A stretch of DNA of 64,000 nucleotides from Trichoplusia ni. Lineage: Eukaryota; Arthropoda; Insecta; Lepidoptera; Noctuidae. The DNA lies in assembly GCF_003590095.1 (NCBI RefSeq), contig NC_039499.1, positions 3,100,001-3,164,000 of the forward strand, given 5' to 3'. The notes below the pieces were generated by a model that was not told the origin of the DNA, did no database searches, and worked only from the letters and a program-made list of their open reading frames with translations. The stretch's first letter is position 1; each line of letters starts with the position of its first letter. Positions 26,001 through 35,489 of this stretch are shown one piece after another. The position numbers and the translations under genes were made by a program.

Positions 26001-28535
26001 TATATATCCCGCGAAAGTGTGGGGGTCGTGGCTTCCTAAATGCCAAGACCCTCCATAATCGCGAGGTATGTAACCTCAGGGAGTATTTCCTCCGAGTGAA
26101 CGTGGGGATGCACCGAGATGTGGTGGCAGTGGATAAGGCCTTCACTCCGCTCTGTCTAGGTAAAGAGAACTGGCACAAACCTGTCGTAATGAGCGTCAAA
26201 GACCGCAAAGATGTATGGCAAAGCAAGGAGCTACACGGACGCTATTATCGGACCCTTCACGGGGCCGATGTAGATTTCTTAGCGTCCGTGGCCTGGCTAC
26301 GCTTCGGAGATCTCTTTGGAGAAACCGAAGGGTTTGTATGTGCAATTATGGATGAAGTTATCATGACGAATAACTACCGAAAATATATAATTAAGGATGG
26401 TACAGTTGACATCTGTCGGGCATGTCACTCCTCCGGTGAATCCTTGAGACATATAGTTTCGGGATGTTCTCGTCTTGCTAACGGTGAATACTTGCACAGA
26501 CATAACCAAGTGGCCAGGATTATCCATCAGCAGCTTGCTCTGAAGTACAAACTTGTGGAATCTGAGGTGCCGTACTATAAGTATGTGCCCGACCCAGTTC
26601 TCGAAAGTGGTCATATCACACTGTACTGGGATCGGTCTATCATCACTGACAGGACTATTGTTGCCAATAAGCCTGATATAGTGGTGATCGACCGATCAGA
26701 GCGTCGGACAATGATTGTTGATATCACCATCCCCCATGACGAGAACCTCGTGAAAGCAGAAAAAGAAAAACAATTGAAATATTTGGATTTAGCTCACGAG
26801 GTTGTCGACTTGTGGGAGGTGGACTCGGCAATCATTGTCCCGATAGTCGTAAGTGCCAATGGCTTAATAGCCAAGAGCCTCGATCAACATCTTCGGAGGC
26901 TCTCGTTGGGCGGCTGGGTCAAGGGTTTGATTCAGAAAGCGGTACTTCTGGACACGGCGCGCATCGTGAGGAGGTTCCTCTCTCTGGAGCCCTGACCACC
27001 GGCAGCTTGGGCCCTGTTCCCGTTGCCGGTTGGACACTATTTTTTATATTTTTAAATATATGTTGTTTTTTTTTATATGCCTATATTTAAAAATGTAATT
27101 TATATGTTTTTTAATTTAAATAAAGATAATAATAAATCCGCAGGGCAGCTTGTGGCGAGCTGTTTGTGAGTAGCGACACAACGGAACCTGAATGCCCCAG
27201 GGGGTCACTCTTTATGGGGACTCCCAGCTCTTTCTTGCCTTAACTGGCTGGCTAGAGAGGGGTCGCTAGAGCTATATGCTCGGGGGTGGAAGTGTCTAAT
27301 GGCGTAATAACGAGGAAACCCGCTCCGGGTCCGTGACCCGCGATGGTGAAATCGGTGTCGCACCTCTCTACACCCCTAGCCGCTCGCACTGGTGTTGCCC
27401 ACCTGCTGTCAATCGTGACGGTATCATAGGGGGCCCATCTAGTGAGCGGCGAGTCACCGCCTGCCAATTTGTTTTGCATTACCATGTGTAAAAAGGCAGG
27501 TGCCATAGTTCTCCGAATTATCTAAGGAACTGGTCCACACAACATGCCTCATTTTATAATAGCCTAATTATTTTTACATACATACTTGCAATAGTTTTGC
27601 ATCTACTTTGGATTCTTCATGTCTGTTCTCCCATAGAGCGGAGGTGAATGATCCCTAGTAGATGCCCCATCACATTGTAGATTAAAGTTCTCAAGAAGGC
27701 CTCTGCGCGTTGGACCTGTGTCCCCGTGTACGCCTTTAAAAAGGACCGGGTCTCTTCCCATGAAGTTAACCCGTGAATTAAAAGAGATACAAATAATAAT
27801 AATATAATAATAATAATATATCCTGGGACAACTCACACACGGTTATCTGATCCCAAGCTAAGCAGAGCTTGTGTTATGGTAACCAGACAACTGATAAACT
27901 TACTTATATATTTCTAAATACATACATAATATAGATAAATTACACCCAGACACAGAACAAATGATCGTGCTCATCACACAAACATTTGTTCTGGGTGGGA
28001 ATCGAACCCACGACCTCCGGTATAGCAGTCAGGGTCACTCACCACTAGACCAACAGGCCAGTCATTCATAACAGTCACAGTCAGTCATAATGTATACTTA
28101 AGATATGGGTTTGTTTAACTTGAATCTTAAAAAAATGTAAATTGCTAAATTGTTCATCTTGAATGGTCGGTTGTATAATAATGAAATCTGCTCTCATCCT
28201 CCAGAAGTTTACGAAAAATTAATGCCACTTGCTTTTCGTGGATGAGGTTGCAGAATACAACGACACCGTTCAATTTATTTCGACAATTAGAACTTAAGAC
28301 TTACTTAATCTACGTGTCCCAAAGTTAAAAATTCTAAAATATTTAATTTTCCAGCGATGAAACGCTTCTGAACCATGAAGTGACTTTGGTTGGGTATGGC
28401 GAGCGTGATGGCGATACCTTCTGGATCTTGAAGAACTCGTGGGGTCCAAGCTGGGGCCTTAGTGGCTACATGCACATCTCAGCCAGGGACAACGTTTGTG
28501 GTGTTGCCACCGAACCTACTTACGTTGTGTTTTAA
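20078..28535 (+). CDS. 26-29-p: 26-29 kDa proteinase-like cysteine protease (papain family C1A), 14 exons
   Basis: Secreted or lysosomal endopeptidase precursor. Exons: 20078-20129, 20601-20706, 21013-21109, 21493-21616, 21950-22076, 22373-22488, 22567-22675, 22774-22854, 22969-23198, 23335-23461, 23581-23686, 23833-23922, 24050-24144, 28355-28535. All introns are GT-AG and phases agree, giving 1,641 coding bases (546 residues), close to the ~550 I recall for the fly homologue. Residues 1-17 form a signal peptide (LIWLLFGFAVVQAFS). Residues ~18-240 are the N-terminal domain typical of this subfamily. Residues ~245-310 are an I29-like propeptide, and the protease domain starts near 331. The oxyanion Gln is Q349 and the nucleophile C355 (QEDCGSCW). 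H494 is in LLNHEVTLVGYG and N514 in LKNSWG. GCNGG is also present. The family precursor is cleaved to 26- and 29-kDa chains in fly hemocytes (established knowledge). An in-frame ATG at 20051 would add nine residues. I chose 20078 because it has A at -3 and the TATA box suggests transcription starts near 20050. Confidence 0.95.
21130..21195. repeat. Dispersed ~60-bp imperfect palindrome, copy 4 (protease intron 3)
   Basis: GTTGTCGTGGAAACGTGACAG faces GCATCTCTCTCCACAGC across CTACACTGCG. It lies 21 bp past the exon 3 donor. Confidence 0.55.
22150..22230 (+). repeat. tRNA-like SINE fragment in protease intron 5
   Basis: GAGTTCGATTCC fits an RNA polymerase III B box, and TGATCGCCTGGCTATG upstream may be a worn A-box region. 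It resembles a tRNA-derived SINE head of a third type. No cloverleaf can be drawn, so it is not a tRNA gene. Confidence 0.4.
24221..24244. repeat. (TAA)n microsatellite, target of the R4-type insertion
   Basis: A run of ATA/TAA units directly abuts the first element-derived base at 24245. Dong elements of the R4 clade are known to insert into TAA repeats in silkworm, so this is the likely target site. Confidence 0.75.
24245..27125 (+). mobile_element. 5'-truncated R4/Dong-type non-LTR retrotransposon in protease intron 13
   Basis: The element starts abruptly after (TAA)n. It is open in the ORF frame from the first base without a start codon (codons 24245-24388 precede the first ATG). It ends after an AT-rich 3' UTR at ATAAAGATAATAATAA. 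Truncation at the 5' end and insertion at a TAA repeat fit target-primed reverse transcription by a site-preferring R4-clade element. It is in the same orientation as the host gene, inside intron 13, and leaves the flanking splice sites (24145 donor, 28354 acceptor) intact. Confidence 0.85.
24389..26995 (+). CDS. R4/R2-group retrotransposon protein: reverse transcriptase plus restriction-like endonuclease
   Basis: The 868 codons from the first ATG remain open; the reading frame extends upstream to 24245, so the true N terminus is lost. Residues ~120-400 are the reverse transcriptase. Catalytic Asp D270 lies in CWIDYKKAYDS, FQGDSLSP is at 333-340, and the YMDD box is at 375-378 with D377/D378. 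Residues 676-693 form a CX2CX8HX4C zinc-binding motif. Next comes a PD-X14-D nuclease signature (P762, D763, D778) and a Lys-rich stretch. A C-terminal CCHC followed by PD-(D/E)XK nuclease is the layout of single-ORF REL-endonuclease LINEs (R2, R4, NeSL, CRE). The protein copies element RNA into cleaved target DNA. The frame is uninterrupted, so insertion was probably recent, but a 5'-truncated copy should not move by itself. The R4 assignment rests on the TAA target and is less sure than the domain call. Confidence 0.88.
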   Translation: MRFVKRAFAGTNISPSEYTARVTERIDFFKQKVCAWASRIRRYKTRGDRFHQNRMFQRDQRWVYRSWEQPASEEGAGRLPDDVATNLFWRSIWSAPVTHSEGDWIRDVEQSCERIEEMGAIDISPQDVANAVRPLANWKAPGPDGLHNFWLKWLPSSHGCLASQFQSAVDSGVLPQFFTTGSTHLLHKTGSTTDPKNYRPITCLPTIYKLLTSILREKINDHIERFSIMSASQNGCRNGSRGTKELLLIDMTICQQVRRSKKGVSTCWIDYKKAYDSVPHAWLMRVLELYKINTTLRTFLKSCMGQWTTVLHYPGCRDIQRSGQLIRIERGIFQGDSLSPLWFCLALNPLSTLLENSRLGYSLRRGSQVISHLLYMDDLKLFASNKLQLMKLLKITESFSNSIRMEFGVDKCAVMHVKRGGIVESQGIQLSDSINLRSLSSTETYKYLGMSEALGINVADMKQSLQTRFFGRLNKVLKSSLSGGNKVRAFNGWVMPVIMYSFGILKWTQTELDALDRRVRTLLTANRMHHPRSSVMRLYIPRKCGGRGFLNAKTLHNREVCNLREYFLRVNVGMHRDVVAVDKAFTPLCLGKENWHKPVVMSVKDRKDVWQSKELHGRYYRTLHGADVDFLASVAWLRFGDLFGETEGFVCAIMDEVIMTNNYRKYIIKDGTVDICRACHSSGESLRHIVSGCSRLANGEYLHRHNQVARIIHQQLALKYKLVESEVPYYKYVPDPVLESGHITLYWDRSIITDRTIVANKPDIVVIDRSERRTMIVDITIPHDENLVKAEKEKQLKYLDLAHEVVDLWEVDSAIIVPIVVSANGLIAKSLDQHLRRLSLGGWVKGLIQKAVLLDTARIVRRFLSLEP
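27137..27789 (-). mobile_element. Unidentified element between TAA/ATA tracts in protease intron 13
   Basis: This GC-richer block has sharp edges. GATAATAATAAA lies at 27124-27136 on one side and ATAATAATAAT from about 27791 on the other. On the minus strand it has two open stretches in the same frame (27836-27603 and 27506-27252), separated by about 100 bp with stops. Neither contains motifs I know. It may be a piece of a second element using the same TAA target, perhaps inverted, or a non-autonomous derivative. Strand is assigned only from the open frames. Confidence 0.45.
27790..27818. repeat. (AAT)n/(ATA)n microsatellite
   Basis: AATAATAATAATATAATAAT units join the unidentified element to the inverted SINE and may be the SINE's 3' tail, the second insertion's target, or both. 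Confidence 0.7.
27819..28060 (-). mobile_element. tRNA-derived SINE, family 1, copy 1
   Basis: On the minus strand the head GGCCTGTTGGTCTAGTGGTG carries an A box (TGGTCTAGTGG). GGTTCGATTCC is the B box, 34 bp downstream. The body contains ATGTTTGTGTGATGAGC and GTGTCTGGGTGTAATTTATC, with a 3' end near TTGTCCCAGGATA followed by the ATT-rich tail. The same family is at 34808 on the + strand. It is in intron 13 in antisense to the protease. It has an internal RNA polymerase III promoter but no cloverleaf function. Confidence 0.85.
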
Positions 28536-28659
28536 AACGTTGACTCTAAGACTTGACTTGACACTATTGATTTTTTCGACAACTGGTTTGGATTATTGGC
28601 TTTATGATTCATGTATATTCAACTAGCAATTTATTTTCCAATAAGCACGTGGGAAATTA

Positions 28660-28665
28660 AATAAA
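28660..28665 (+). terminator. Polyadenylation signal of the cysteine protease gene
   Basis: AATAAA lies 125 bp beyond the stop codon, giving a 3' UTR of roughly 145-150 bases. A TTTTTTTTT tract follows at about 28684. Confidence 0.75.
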
Positions 28666-28689
28666 ACGTTTTAAGTAACGATGTTTTTT

Positions 28690-30600
28690 TTTTAATTGCA
28701 ATCTGCTTTTAAACTTAGTTGGACTTAAAATGGATTGCATGATATCATTTTTGGAAGACCAACTAAAACAGCGAGTAGCACAAAAATTATTTTACTAGTT
28801 AAGCACAATCGCCGAAAAAGGCCGCCAAAATGGTCGAATCGTCCGCAACATCAAAACAATGGTTGTAATTATCTCTAACACAAGTGCCAAGTCCGATTTG
28901 GTATTCAGAATTCGCTGGTCGTCGCCAACGTGAGAAACTTGCTCCAGTGTGCTTGCACTTGCGGCTAACGTTACATGCACAAAGGACCCCGAATAGAGTG
29001 TTGCCAACTTTAAGCAAACAGATTCATTGGTAGCAGATAATTAGATGGGTAGGAATAACACTAGATTGTTAAGAAAATTTGAGTAATATAAGGCCTTTCT
29101 TCAATTTTAGTCTGTTTAGTCTATGGCTTTAGCTATCTAAAAGGTGGATAAATAAGGTATTAAAGGGGAAAATAAATAATGTTTCTGAAACGAGCAATAT
29201 TTTTTTGCAACAAATTAAATCACATGTACTAAAATATAAACAGTTGAGAGATTACACAAAATTCTAGAAAGCATCATCATTATGACCGTATCAACGGTTG
29301 TTTTCGATAATTTCGTTACAACGGCCATGGGAATTCATTTATAAAATTATAATTGTTATGAACAGACAGACAGACGGACAAACATAGGTCCTTTAGCAAT
29401 AGGGTTGACGAACAAAGCTTAATATTGAAACAAAAATCACAAAGACCAATACACATATATTATTACAGCTTAAATCTAGTTAGTATTCCTTTGATTCATA
29501 CCCGAATTCTCGACTATAAATTGTATGACGAATGTGTAAACAAATTTCGTCCGCGCTCATACTCCGTTGATTTATCAACATTGGATTGAGAGCATAGATT
29601 GCTTTGTCAGTGCAACTCACTATATTTGGGAATTGGGACTGTACACGTGGCCTCAAAGATTGGTTGCCATGCAGCTACAGATGAGTTTGTCATTGACAGA
29701 CAATGTAAATTTGAAATTGTTGTTACTGTAGGTTATGAGGATCAAAATTGGGTATTGGTTTCTAGCTTCTGAATTGGCTAAGGTTGTTACAATGGTGGTT
29801 TTTGAGCCACTGTAGTGTAATATTGCTTTGTTGAATGGGATTTTTTTTTAAATCGATTACGGATATTAGACTTTAATTATGTAATAATGATATTTATTTA
29901 TCTGATGATAAAAATCAGCAACTAAAAAACAAAAGTTTGTGTATTCAGAGGTGTTTTAAGTTTGTCAAGTCCGTTTGTCCGCTTGTGAATGGATTAGGAA
30001 AAGCGCAAATTTTTAAAGTTTGTTTTATATTAAAGAATTATGTGTAAGTGTCCATACTATGGGCACAAGCCATTAAACAGAAGTGGGGGTGAAAGGCTTT
30101 GCTATCGGCGTTTTTTTAATTCTTAATTTTAAATGTAGCATTTATTTCAAGATACGACACCCAAACAAATATAGGAAATAGTTCCTCAGAATTCGCAGCC
30201 AATAAGCTCATAGTTCAAGTTCGAAAAGCCACTAATAATGTGTTAGAGAACTAGTTGGAACGCACGCGTTCTAGAACCGTTTGAATCTAGGCACATTGTC
30301 TGTTAGCTGGAGAATTTCTATTAGCATTAGAAAGGTGTTCCATGCCTCGATAGTGGTAGGCTGAGCAGCTGTTACATGCTACATCATGGCGCGAGGAGCA
30401 AGAGTAAGCGATTCAGGTGGTTTGATTTTAGCTCCTAGAGAAATGGATTCGAATGTTCTGAGCCAACCTGTCGGTTAAAGAATGTATAAGTTAATTTATA
30501 CTGTTGGTAATCCTCTGGAGTTGAATAAATTGATTAATCGGTGAGTCATCAACGAACGTTTGATTTACGGATGGAGGGGTGGGGGAGGCGCAGTACAGCA
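28690..30600. other. Intergenic DNA downstream of the protease
   Basis: No gene is supported. A GACAGACAGACGGACAAAC block at about 29364-29382 followed by GGTCC...GGGTT resembles an RTE-type 3' fragment. A frame open at about 29570-29770 ends in TGA and lacks a convincing start or splice partner. Confidence 0.45.
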
Positions 30601-30763
30601 CACTAATATAATAAATGCGAAAGTATGTGTGTGTATATTTATGTGTGTGTGTGTTTATGTTTGAACCACTTCTATCTCCTTTAAAGGTAGCTGGCACTTT
30701 GGATTATCAAAGACTTTTATCCGGCATCCATCCATGCGAGCGAAACCGCGATCAACAGCTAGT
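30601..30763 (+). mobile_element. Short CAGCTAGT-ending repeat of a second Helitron-like type
   Basis: It begins CACTAATATAATAAATGCG and has a GTGTGTGTGTTTATG tract. It ends GCGATCAACAGCTAGTG, like the 1321 family at its 3' end but with a different body. I recognise this layout from common lepidopteran repeats; family assignment is tentative. Confidence 0.55.
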
Positions 30764-30769
30764 GTCATA

Positions 30770-32285
30770 ATAAAACCTTCAATGTTATACTAAATTATAA
30801 TTGCACATTACTTAAGAAAGAAAAATAATTACAAAAAACGCCTTGCAAAAAGAATGATCCTTACTACCAAAGCCATAAACTAATCAAGTAAGCCTGCCAG
30901 CTAACACTTTATTGCGACAGACAGGACACATAAAGAACAAGAATTTATATTCCATGTACTTGGACCACGCGACCAAGTGCGCTCTATTTAAATCAACCAG
31001 CCTGTGGCGACTTCAGCACGCGAATGCAAATTTCATCTCGATTGGGAGTGAAACTGTCCCTACAACGTTTCAACGTTTCTAGTGTCCGTGAGAAATGTGA
31101 AATCCTTTTATAATAACCTTTGTAAAACTGCACGGTTGGGAAGTCGTATGACAGTTAGATAAACAGTGAGTGCAGTGGTTCTAACGGAATGTCACAAAGA
31201 GCAGTTTAGTAGGAAATTGCGATAAAGTTTCGGGCACTTGTTTGTTTGTGTTACTACGTTTTCGTTTACGGTGCAATAATGTTGTGTGTTTGCCAAATAG
31301 TAAAGCTAGGTTTTTTTTTGCAAGCAAACACATATGATCGTCTGTCAGTTCAAAAATATATGGCTTCCACTATTGTAGATATACTTCTTTAGGAGAGTTA
31401 TGAAAAAATTATGAGAGTGAAATTTTACGACGCGCGCATCAGCGTCTGATAAAATTCTCTAAAAGTAGTATTTTATTTAATTTTTGAAATTTAAACTGAA
31501 CCTCATTGACTATCTTTTTCAAGACCTTTTATTATTTTGTTGTAATTAATTATTTAATGATGCCAAAGAAGTAAACTTCTCACGCGCGTACATAAGTAAA
31601 CGCACCCGTTTTTTTTCAGAAGTGTTTTTTAATGAATGTTTGCTCACCATTATCATTAACTCTAACAGGTTATAATTATTGCCTCTATACAGCTAAAATA
31701 TGTACAAGAACTAGCTTTTTTGTAAAAATCCATACACTGACCCAACCTCATATTCACTATATAAAAAACATCCATTCGACTTGAAAAGAGTACCATAACC
31801 GCATTTAAATGCTACCCGTCACCATTTAACCCTCAAAACACTACAATTAAGGCTGGCTCTAATTTAAGAGGCTCCGGTTTTAGCGAGTTAACTTCAGAAT
31901 TAGGCAAATGTTTCTCATAATACACACTCGTGTATCGTTATTTTATTTGTAAGTTCTGAAAACTGTTGTAACAGCTACATAAGAGTAATTGGACAAATTA
32001 TGACGTTGTTTCTTTTGTTAAATACTTTTGGAACATTTATTTTAAGGTTAGGTATAATTTTTTTTTCTAGTTATCATTTTTTTTAAGCTTCCATCACTAT
32101 GGTTTTATTACTCATTTACAGTACAACCACCAGACGAGTGTGAATGCGGTCCGCGACAATGAGAGTTCCGTATAGTCAGGCTAATGAAAATCAAATTATT
32201 TTTTCTGTTGCGTACTCATAAATTAATTTGTTACCTACCAATAAATGTATTATTGAAACAAACTTTGTTGGACCTTGAACTTTAA
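30770..32285. other. Intergenic or intronic AT-rich DNA
   Basis: No exon can be linked convincingly to the putative gene starting at 32292. One octamer ATGCAAAT lies near 31024. An ATG at 32159 opens a 21-codon frame that stops at TAA without a donor. Confidence 0.4.
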
Positions 32286-32291
32286 TTTTAG

Positions 32292-32446
32292 TATTTTTTG
32301 GTACAGCGGCGTCCGAAAAACAAATGTACAGTAAAAATTTGAACTGTTTAGATGTTCCAGTTTATGAGATTAGCTTTTTGGAAAACGACCGCAGACGTCG
32401 GAAAACCAACGGAACATTAGTTCCGGGTAACGTTTATACCTTTAAG
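32292..32446 (+). CDS. Putative exon of an unrecognised protein gene (exon a)
   Basis: It is open throughout in one frame and bounded by TTTTAG (32291) and AAG|GTAAGG (donor at 32447). An alternative acceptor in GGTACAG would start the exon at 32307 in the same frame. The translation includes LNCLDVPVYEISFLEND, a basic RRRRK run and TLVPGNVYTFK. The donor phase (0) matches the acceptor of the next candidate exon. An ATG at 32324 is in frame. I do not recognise the family. It lies 3.6 kb downstream of the protease polyadenylation signal on the same strand, so it is more likely a separate gene than part of it. Confidence 0.42.
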
Positions 32447-32869
32447 GTAAGGATCCCAAAAAAAAATGCTCATGCGAAGCATTTATGCATATCGAAGATG
32501 TAGTTAGTCAAACCATGAGTCTGCTTCTAAAAAACATACTCTATGTATTAATATCGAAACAAGAACCCATCTCGAAGACAGGACTACGAAGATACTGGTT
32601 GTAACATAGATATAGTGACTACATCCAAGCAAACTTATTCCAATATACCAAAATGTTAATTAAATAGTTAATAATGAAACTCCTTGCTTTATCGTGCCTG
32701 TGTTATTAAATTTTCGGGATGAAGTATAGGCACTGGGTTAATTTAGACGCCAAAGAAAATTGATGAAAAATATTTCGGGGTTGAGATTTTGAGGTTTTTA
32801 CTTTATTATTAGTCAAAGGTAAGTTGGTAACGGAGGCTTATTGGTTTTTTAAATTGAACATTTATTTAG

Positions 32870-32997
32870 GTTGTTTCAGAGCAATTTTCGGTTACTCCTG
32901 TACTTCCACAATTAGCTATTTTAACAGAAGGTATTAATTTTGTAATGACAAAACAAAGTAGAAATAGATACGTGATTCTGGAACATTTGGTGCAGAG
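32870..32997 (+). CDS. Putative exon of an unrecognised protein gene (exon b)
   Basis: The acceptor TTATTTAG is followed by a frame open over the full 128 bases and ends AG|GTCAGT in phase 2. Joined to exon a in phase 0, it continues VVSEQFSVTPVLPQLAILT and ends YVILEHLVQR. The alternating hydrophobic pattern suggests a beta-rich fold. No known motif is present. Two adjoining frames with matching phases and good splice sites are the evidence; there is no homology I can cite. Confidence 0.42.
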
Positions 32998-32999
32998 GT

Positions 33000-34805
33000 C
33001 AGTAAACCTACACTACAAAACGTCTGCTGGTCGCTCATTCCGCTGCATTATGAATCACGTCGCTACGTGATTTCGACAAACTCAAAAAATCCTACGACAC
33101 AAACAAAAAACGCTTGACTTTGACTCGTACAGAAATAGTGGCACGAGACACATTGACCGTTCCATTGTGTCGTTTTATTATAGCCGAGCGCCCGATCATT
33201 TCGTCACACGAAAACAAATCCTTAATACGGCGAGCCATCTGAAATAGCGTCTACACTTGACACGATAAGGTTCAATTTGTGATAAGGTCCAAAACGATTT
33301 TACAGTTGAACGTTTATGGTTTCTTTTAATCCCTGCAATGCAATTCCAACCTTTTCTTAACGGACTACAGTTTACGTTTCTTTGGGGTTCACTTTTGTAC
33401 TTTTTGTTGAAGTTGGGATGAGATAGGCGCAAAGCGCACCCGCGGGCTGTCACGCGCCGTGTATTGTCGGTAGGTACGGCAATACTCGGCAAAAAGCGAT
33501 GCAACGATAAAAAGGTGAGCCGACCCGAATGGATATTGAAGTGGACGGAACTCATAATAAATTGTTCACGGAATTAAAACGGTGGGACGAAAAGTAATTT
33601 CGTGTGTGAGTGTACATTACTTAAAGCTTATAAGACGTTGCAGGTGGCATACAGTACGAAATATGAAATGTTAAATTTGCATAATTTATTATAAGTATAT
33701 TAAGGACCTCACCATTAAGGATTTGCGGATTAAAAGAAATCGATTGGTTCACGGTTTTTGCGGTATAACCCTATTAAAACTGGCTGGTTTAATACAAAAC
33801 TAATTTATTATTGTCATAAAACACCGAATTATTAAAACAGTAACCCATTCATTTCCTCTTAATATAAAATACATTACAAAAACTCAAAAGAATCCTAATT
33901 TATCTCTGTCCGTATTATTTTAAAAGAGTTTTCTCTTGAACTCCCACCTTATTTGTAATAAATGATTACCCTTTGTGATTACAAGGCACCCGGTTTTTAA
34001 AAAAAGAGTAATAAGCGAGTAGGATCCCGGGGCTGATATTTACAAAGTTGAGTTATTAAACTCATTTTAAAAGAACAAAGTACAGTATTGCAATAATTAC
34101 GTTGCTATAGACTTAGGAGCAATTAATGGGCTTCGCCCCCGGCAAAGAGATGAGTTAATTATGTTAATGATGATTAAATAACCCCGGAAACTAGGAATTT
34201 TTATTCTATATTTGTGCTTTTATGGTTTATTCGATTTTGTTTAAATAGGATATCGTAAATTAATTACTTTTGAAGTCATTAATAGCTCCTATTTAATTTT
34301 ACTGCAATACGGGTCTTTTTAAAAGCGTACACAGAGGCACAGATTCAACATGAAAAGGTCTTGTAGACAATTATAATCTAAAATGAGTATGTGTATCTAT
34401 GGTCATCCACGCCTAGTCTATGGTAGGGAAGGCCTTATGAAGCTAGCCTGGCCTGGCCTTATGAGGAAGCTAATAGCTTGGTTTTTAGAGTATTGTAAAA
34501 ATATAACAGAGATTTTTTATTCATTTTAGATCATTTGCTTAAATGTAGAGTCATGAACAACACAACAATATTTTTTCATTAAGATATGATTTATTTTTAT
34601 TTTTCTTAAGTAAAATTCTCTGAATTATTTCCACCGAATAAGTCCAAGTTCATAAACACGACAAGTTACAACCAGTCTTCACATCTCACGTTACCTTTTT
34701 AATCTCGACTTAAGTGTTCATGTGCAGGTTGTTTTTTATCGATTTTATTAACACCAAACGAGACTGCAAACCTTAATTGTATTTACTTGTGTTTCAATTT
34801 GTTGA
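33000..34805. other. Non-coding DNA, possibly intronic to the unrecognised gene
   Basis: A GC-richer stretch at 33020-33600 contains a 119-codon minus-strand frame (33555-33196) with no recognisable motif and a high Arg content, probably chance. An imperfect direct repeat of AAGGCCTTATGA-type sequence lies at 34427-34470. Nothing else is supported. Confidence 0.4.
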
Positions 34806-34807
34806 CT

Positions 34808-34990
34808 CACCTGTTGGTCTAGTGGTTAGTGGCCCTGACTGCTGTACGGAGGTCATGGGTTCGATTCCCACCAAGGGCAAATGTTTGTGTGATTATCCCG
34901 ATGGATTTGTTCTGTGTCTGGGTGTAATTTATCTATATTATGTTTGTATTTAGAAATATATAAGTATGTTTATCAGTTGTCTAGTTATCT
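34808..34990 (+). mobile_element. tRNA-derived SINE, family 1, copy 2
   Basis: The head CCTGTTGGTCTAGTGG (A box), GGTTCGATTCCC (B box) and body TCTGTGTCTGGGTGTAATTT match the minus-strand copy at 27819-28060 closely. It lacks the last ~60 bp present in that copy, so it is 3'-truncated or worn. Confidence 0.85.
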
Positions 34991-35049
34991 ATACATATAA
35001 TAAAATTGTAGAAAAGTGAAAACTGTACATTGAATATTTTTTAAAAAGA

Positions 35050-35480
35050 ATAATTGCAGGGTAGTCTACGAACGATTCCGATGCCGAAAATATGATTTTT
35101 AGAATTTTTGTCTGTTTGTCTGTTTGTCTGATTGTCTGTATGTATGTCCGGAAAGATCTCGGAAAGTACTGGATAGATTTGATTCAAATTTTCAGAGAAT
35201 ATCAACAAGAGGTCCGGTCAACATACTTTTTACTTATTATCCCGCTTTTAGTTACAGGGGGTGAGCAGGAGCCTTTTATATCTATAAACAAATATCAATT
35301 TATCTTATAAACTACTGAATATATTTCGTTCAAATTTTGCATGAACCTTATCGTATACATGATACAACAAATATACAAAAACCATAACGCTACTATGCAG
35401 GGGGCAAGAGCAGTAAAGTTTTAAATTTTTGGAGTCACCCGTAACATCGTGTAATACAATTATGAGGTGTATTTTCACCC
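35050..35480 (+). repeat. Probable interspersed repeat with TCTGTTTG tract
   Basis: CGATTCCGATGCCGAAAATA is followed by TTTGTCTGTTTGTCTG units. Next come GATTTGATTCAAATTTTCAG and GAATATATTTCGTTCAAATTTTGC, the 'query-like' phrasing typical of lepidopteran RTE or Helitron-derived repeats. Only one copy is present in this window, so the call rests on recognition. Confidence 0.45.
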
Positions 35481-35489
35481 CATTGAGTA

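Noticed and set aside
33196..33555. 119-codon minus-strand frame
   Set aside because: Arg-rich composition, no motif, no splice context; it arises from a locally GC-richer stretch.
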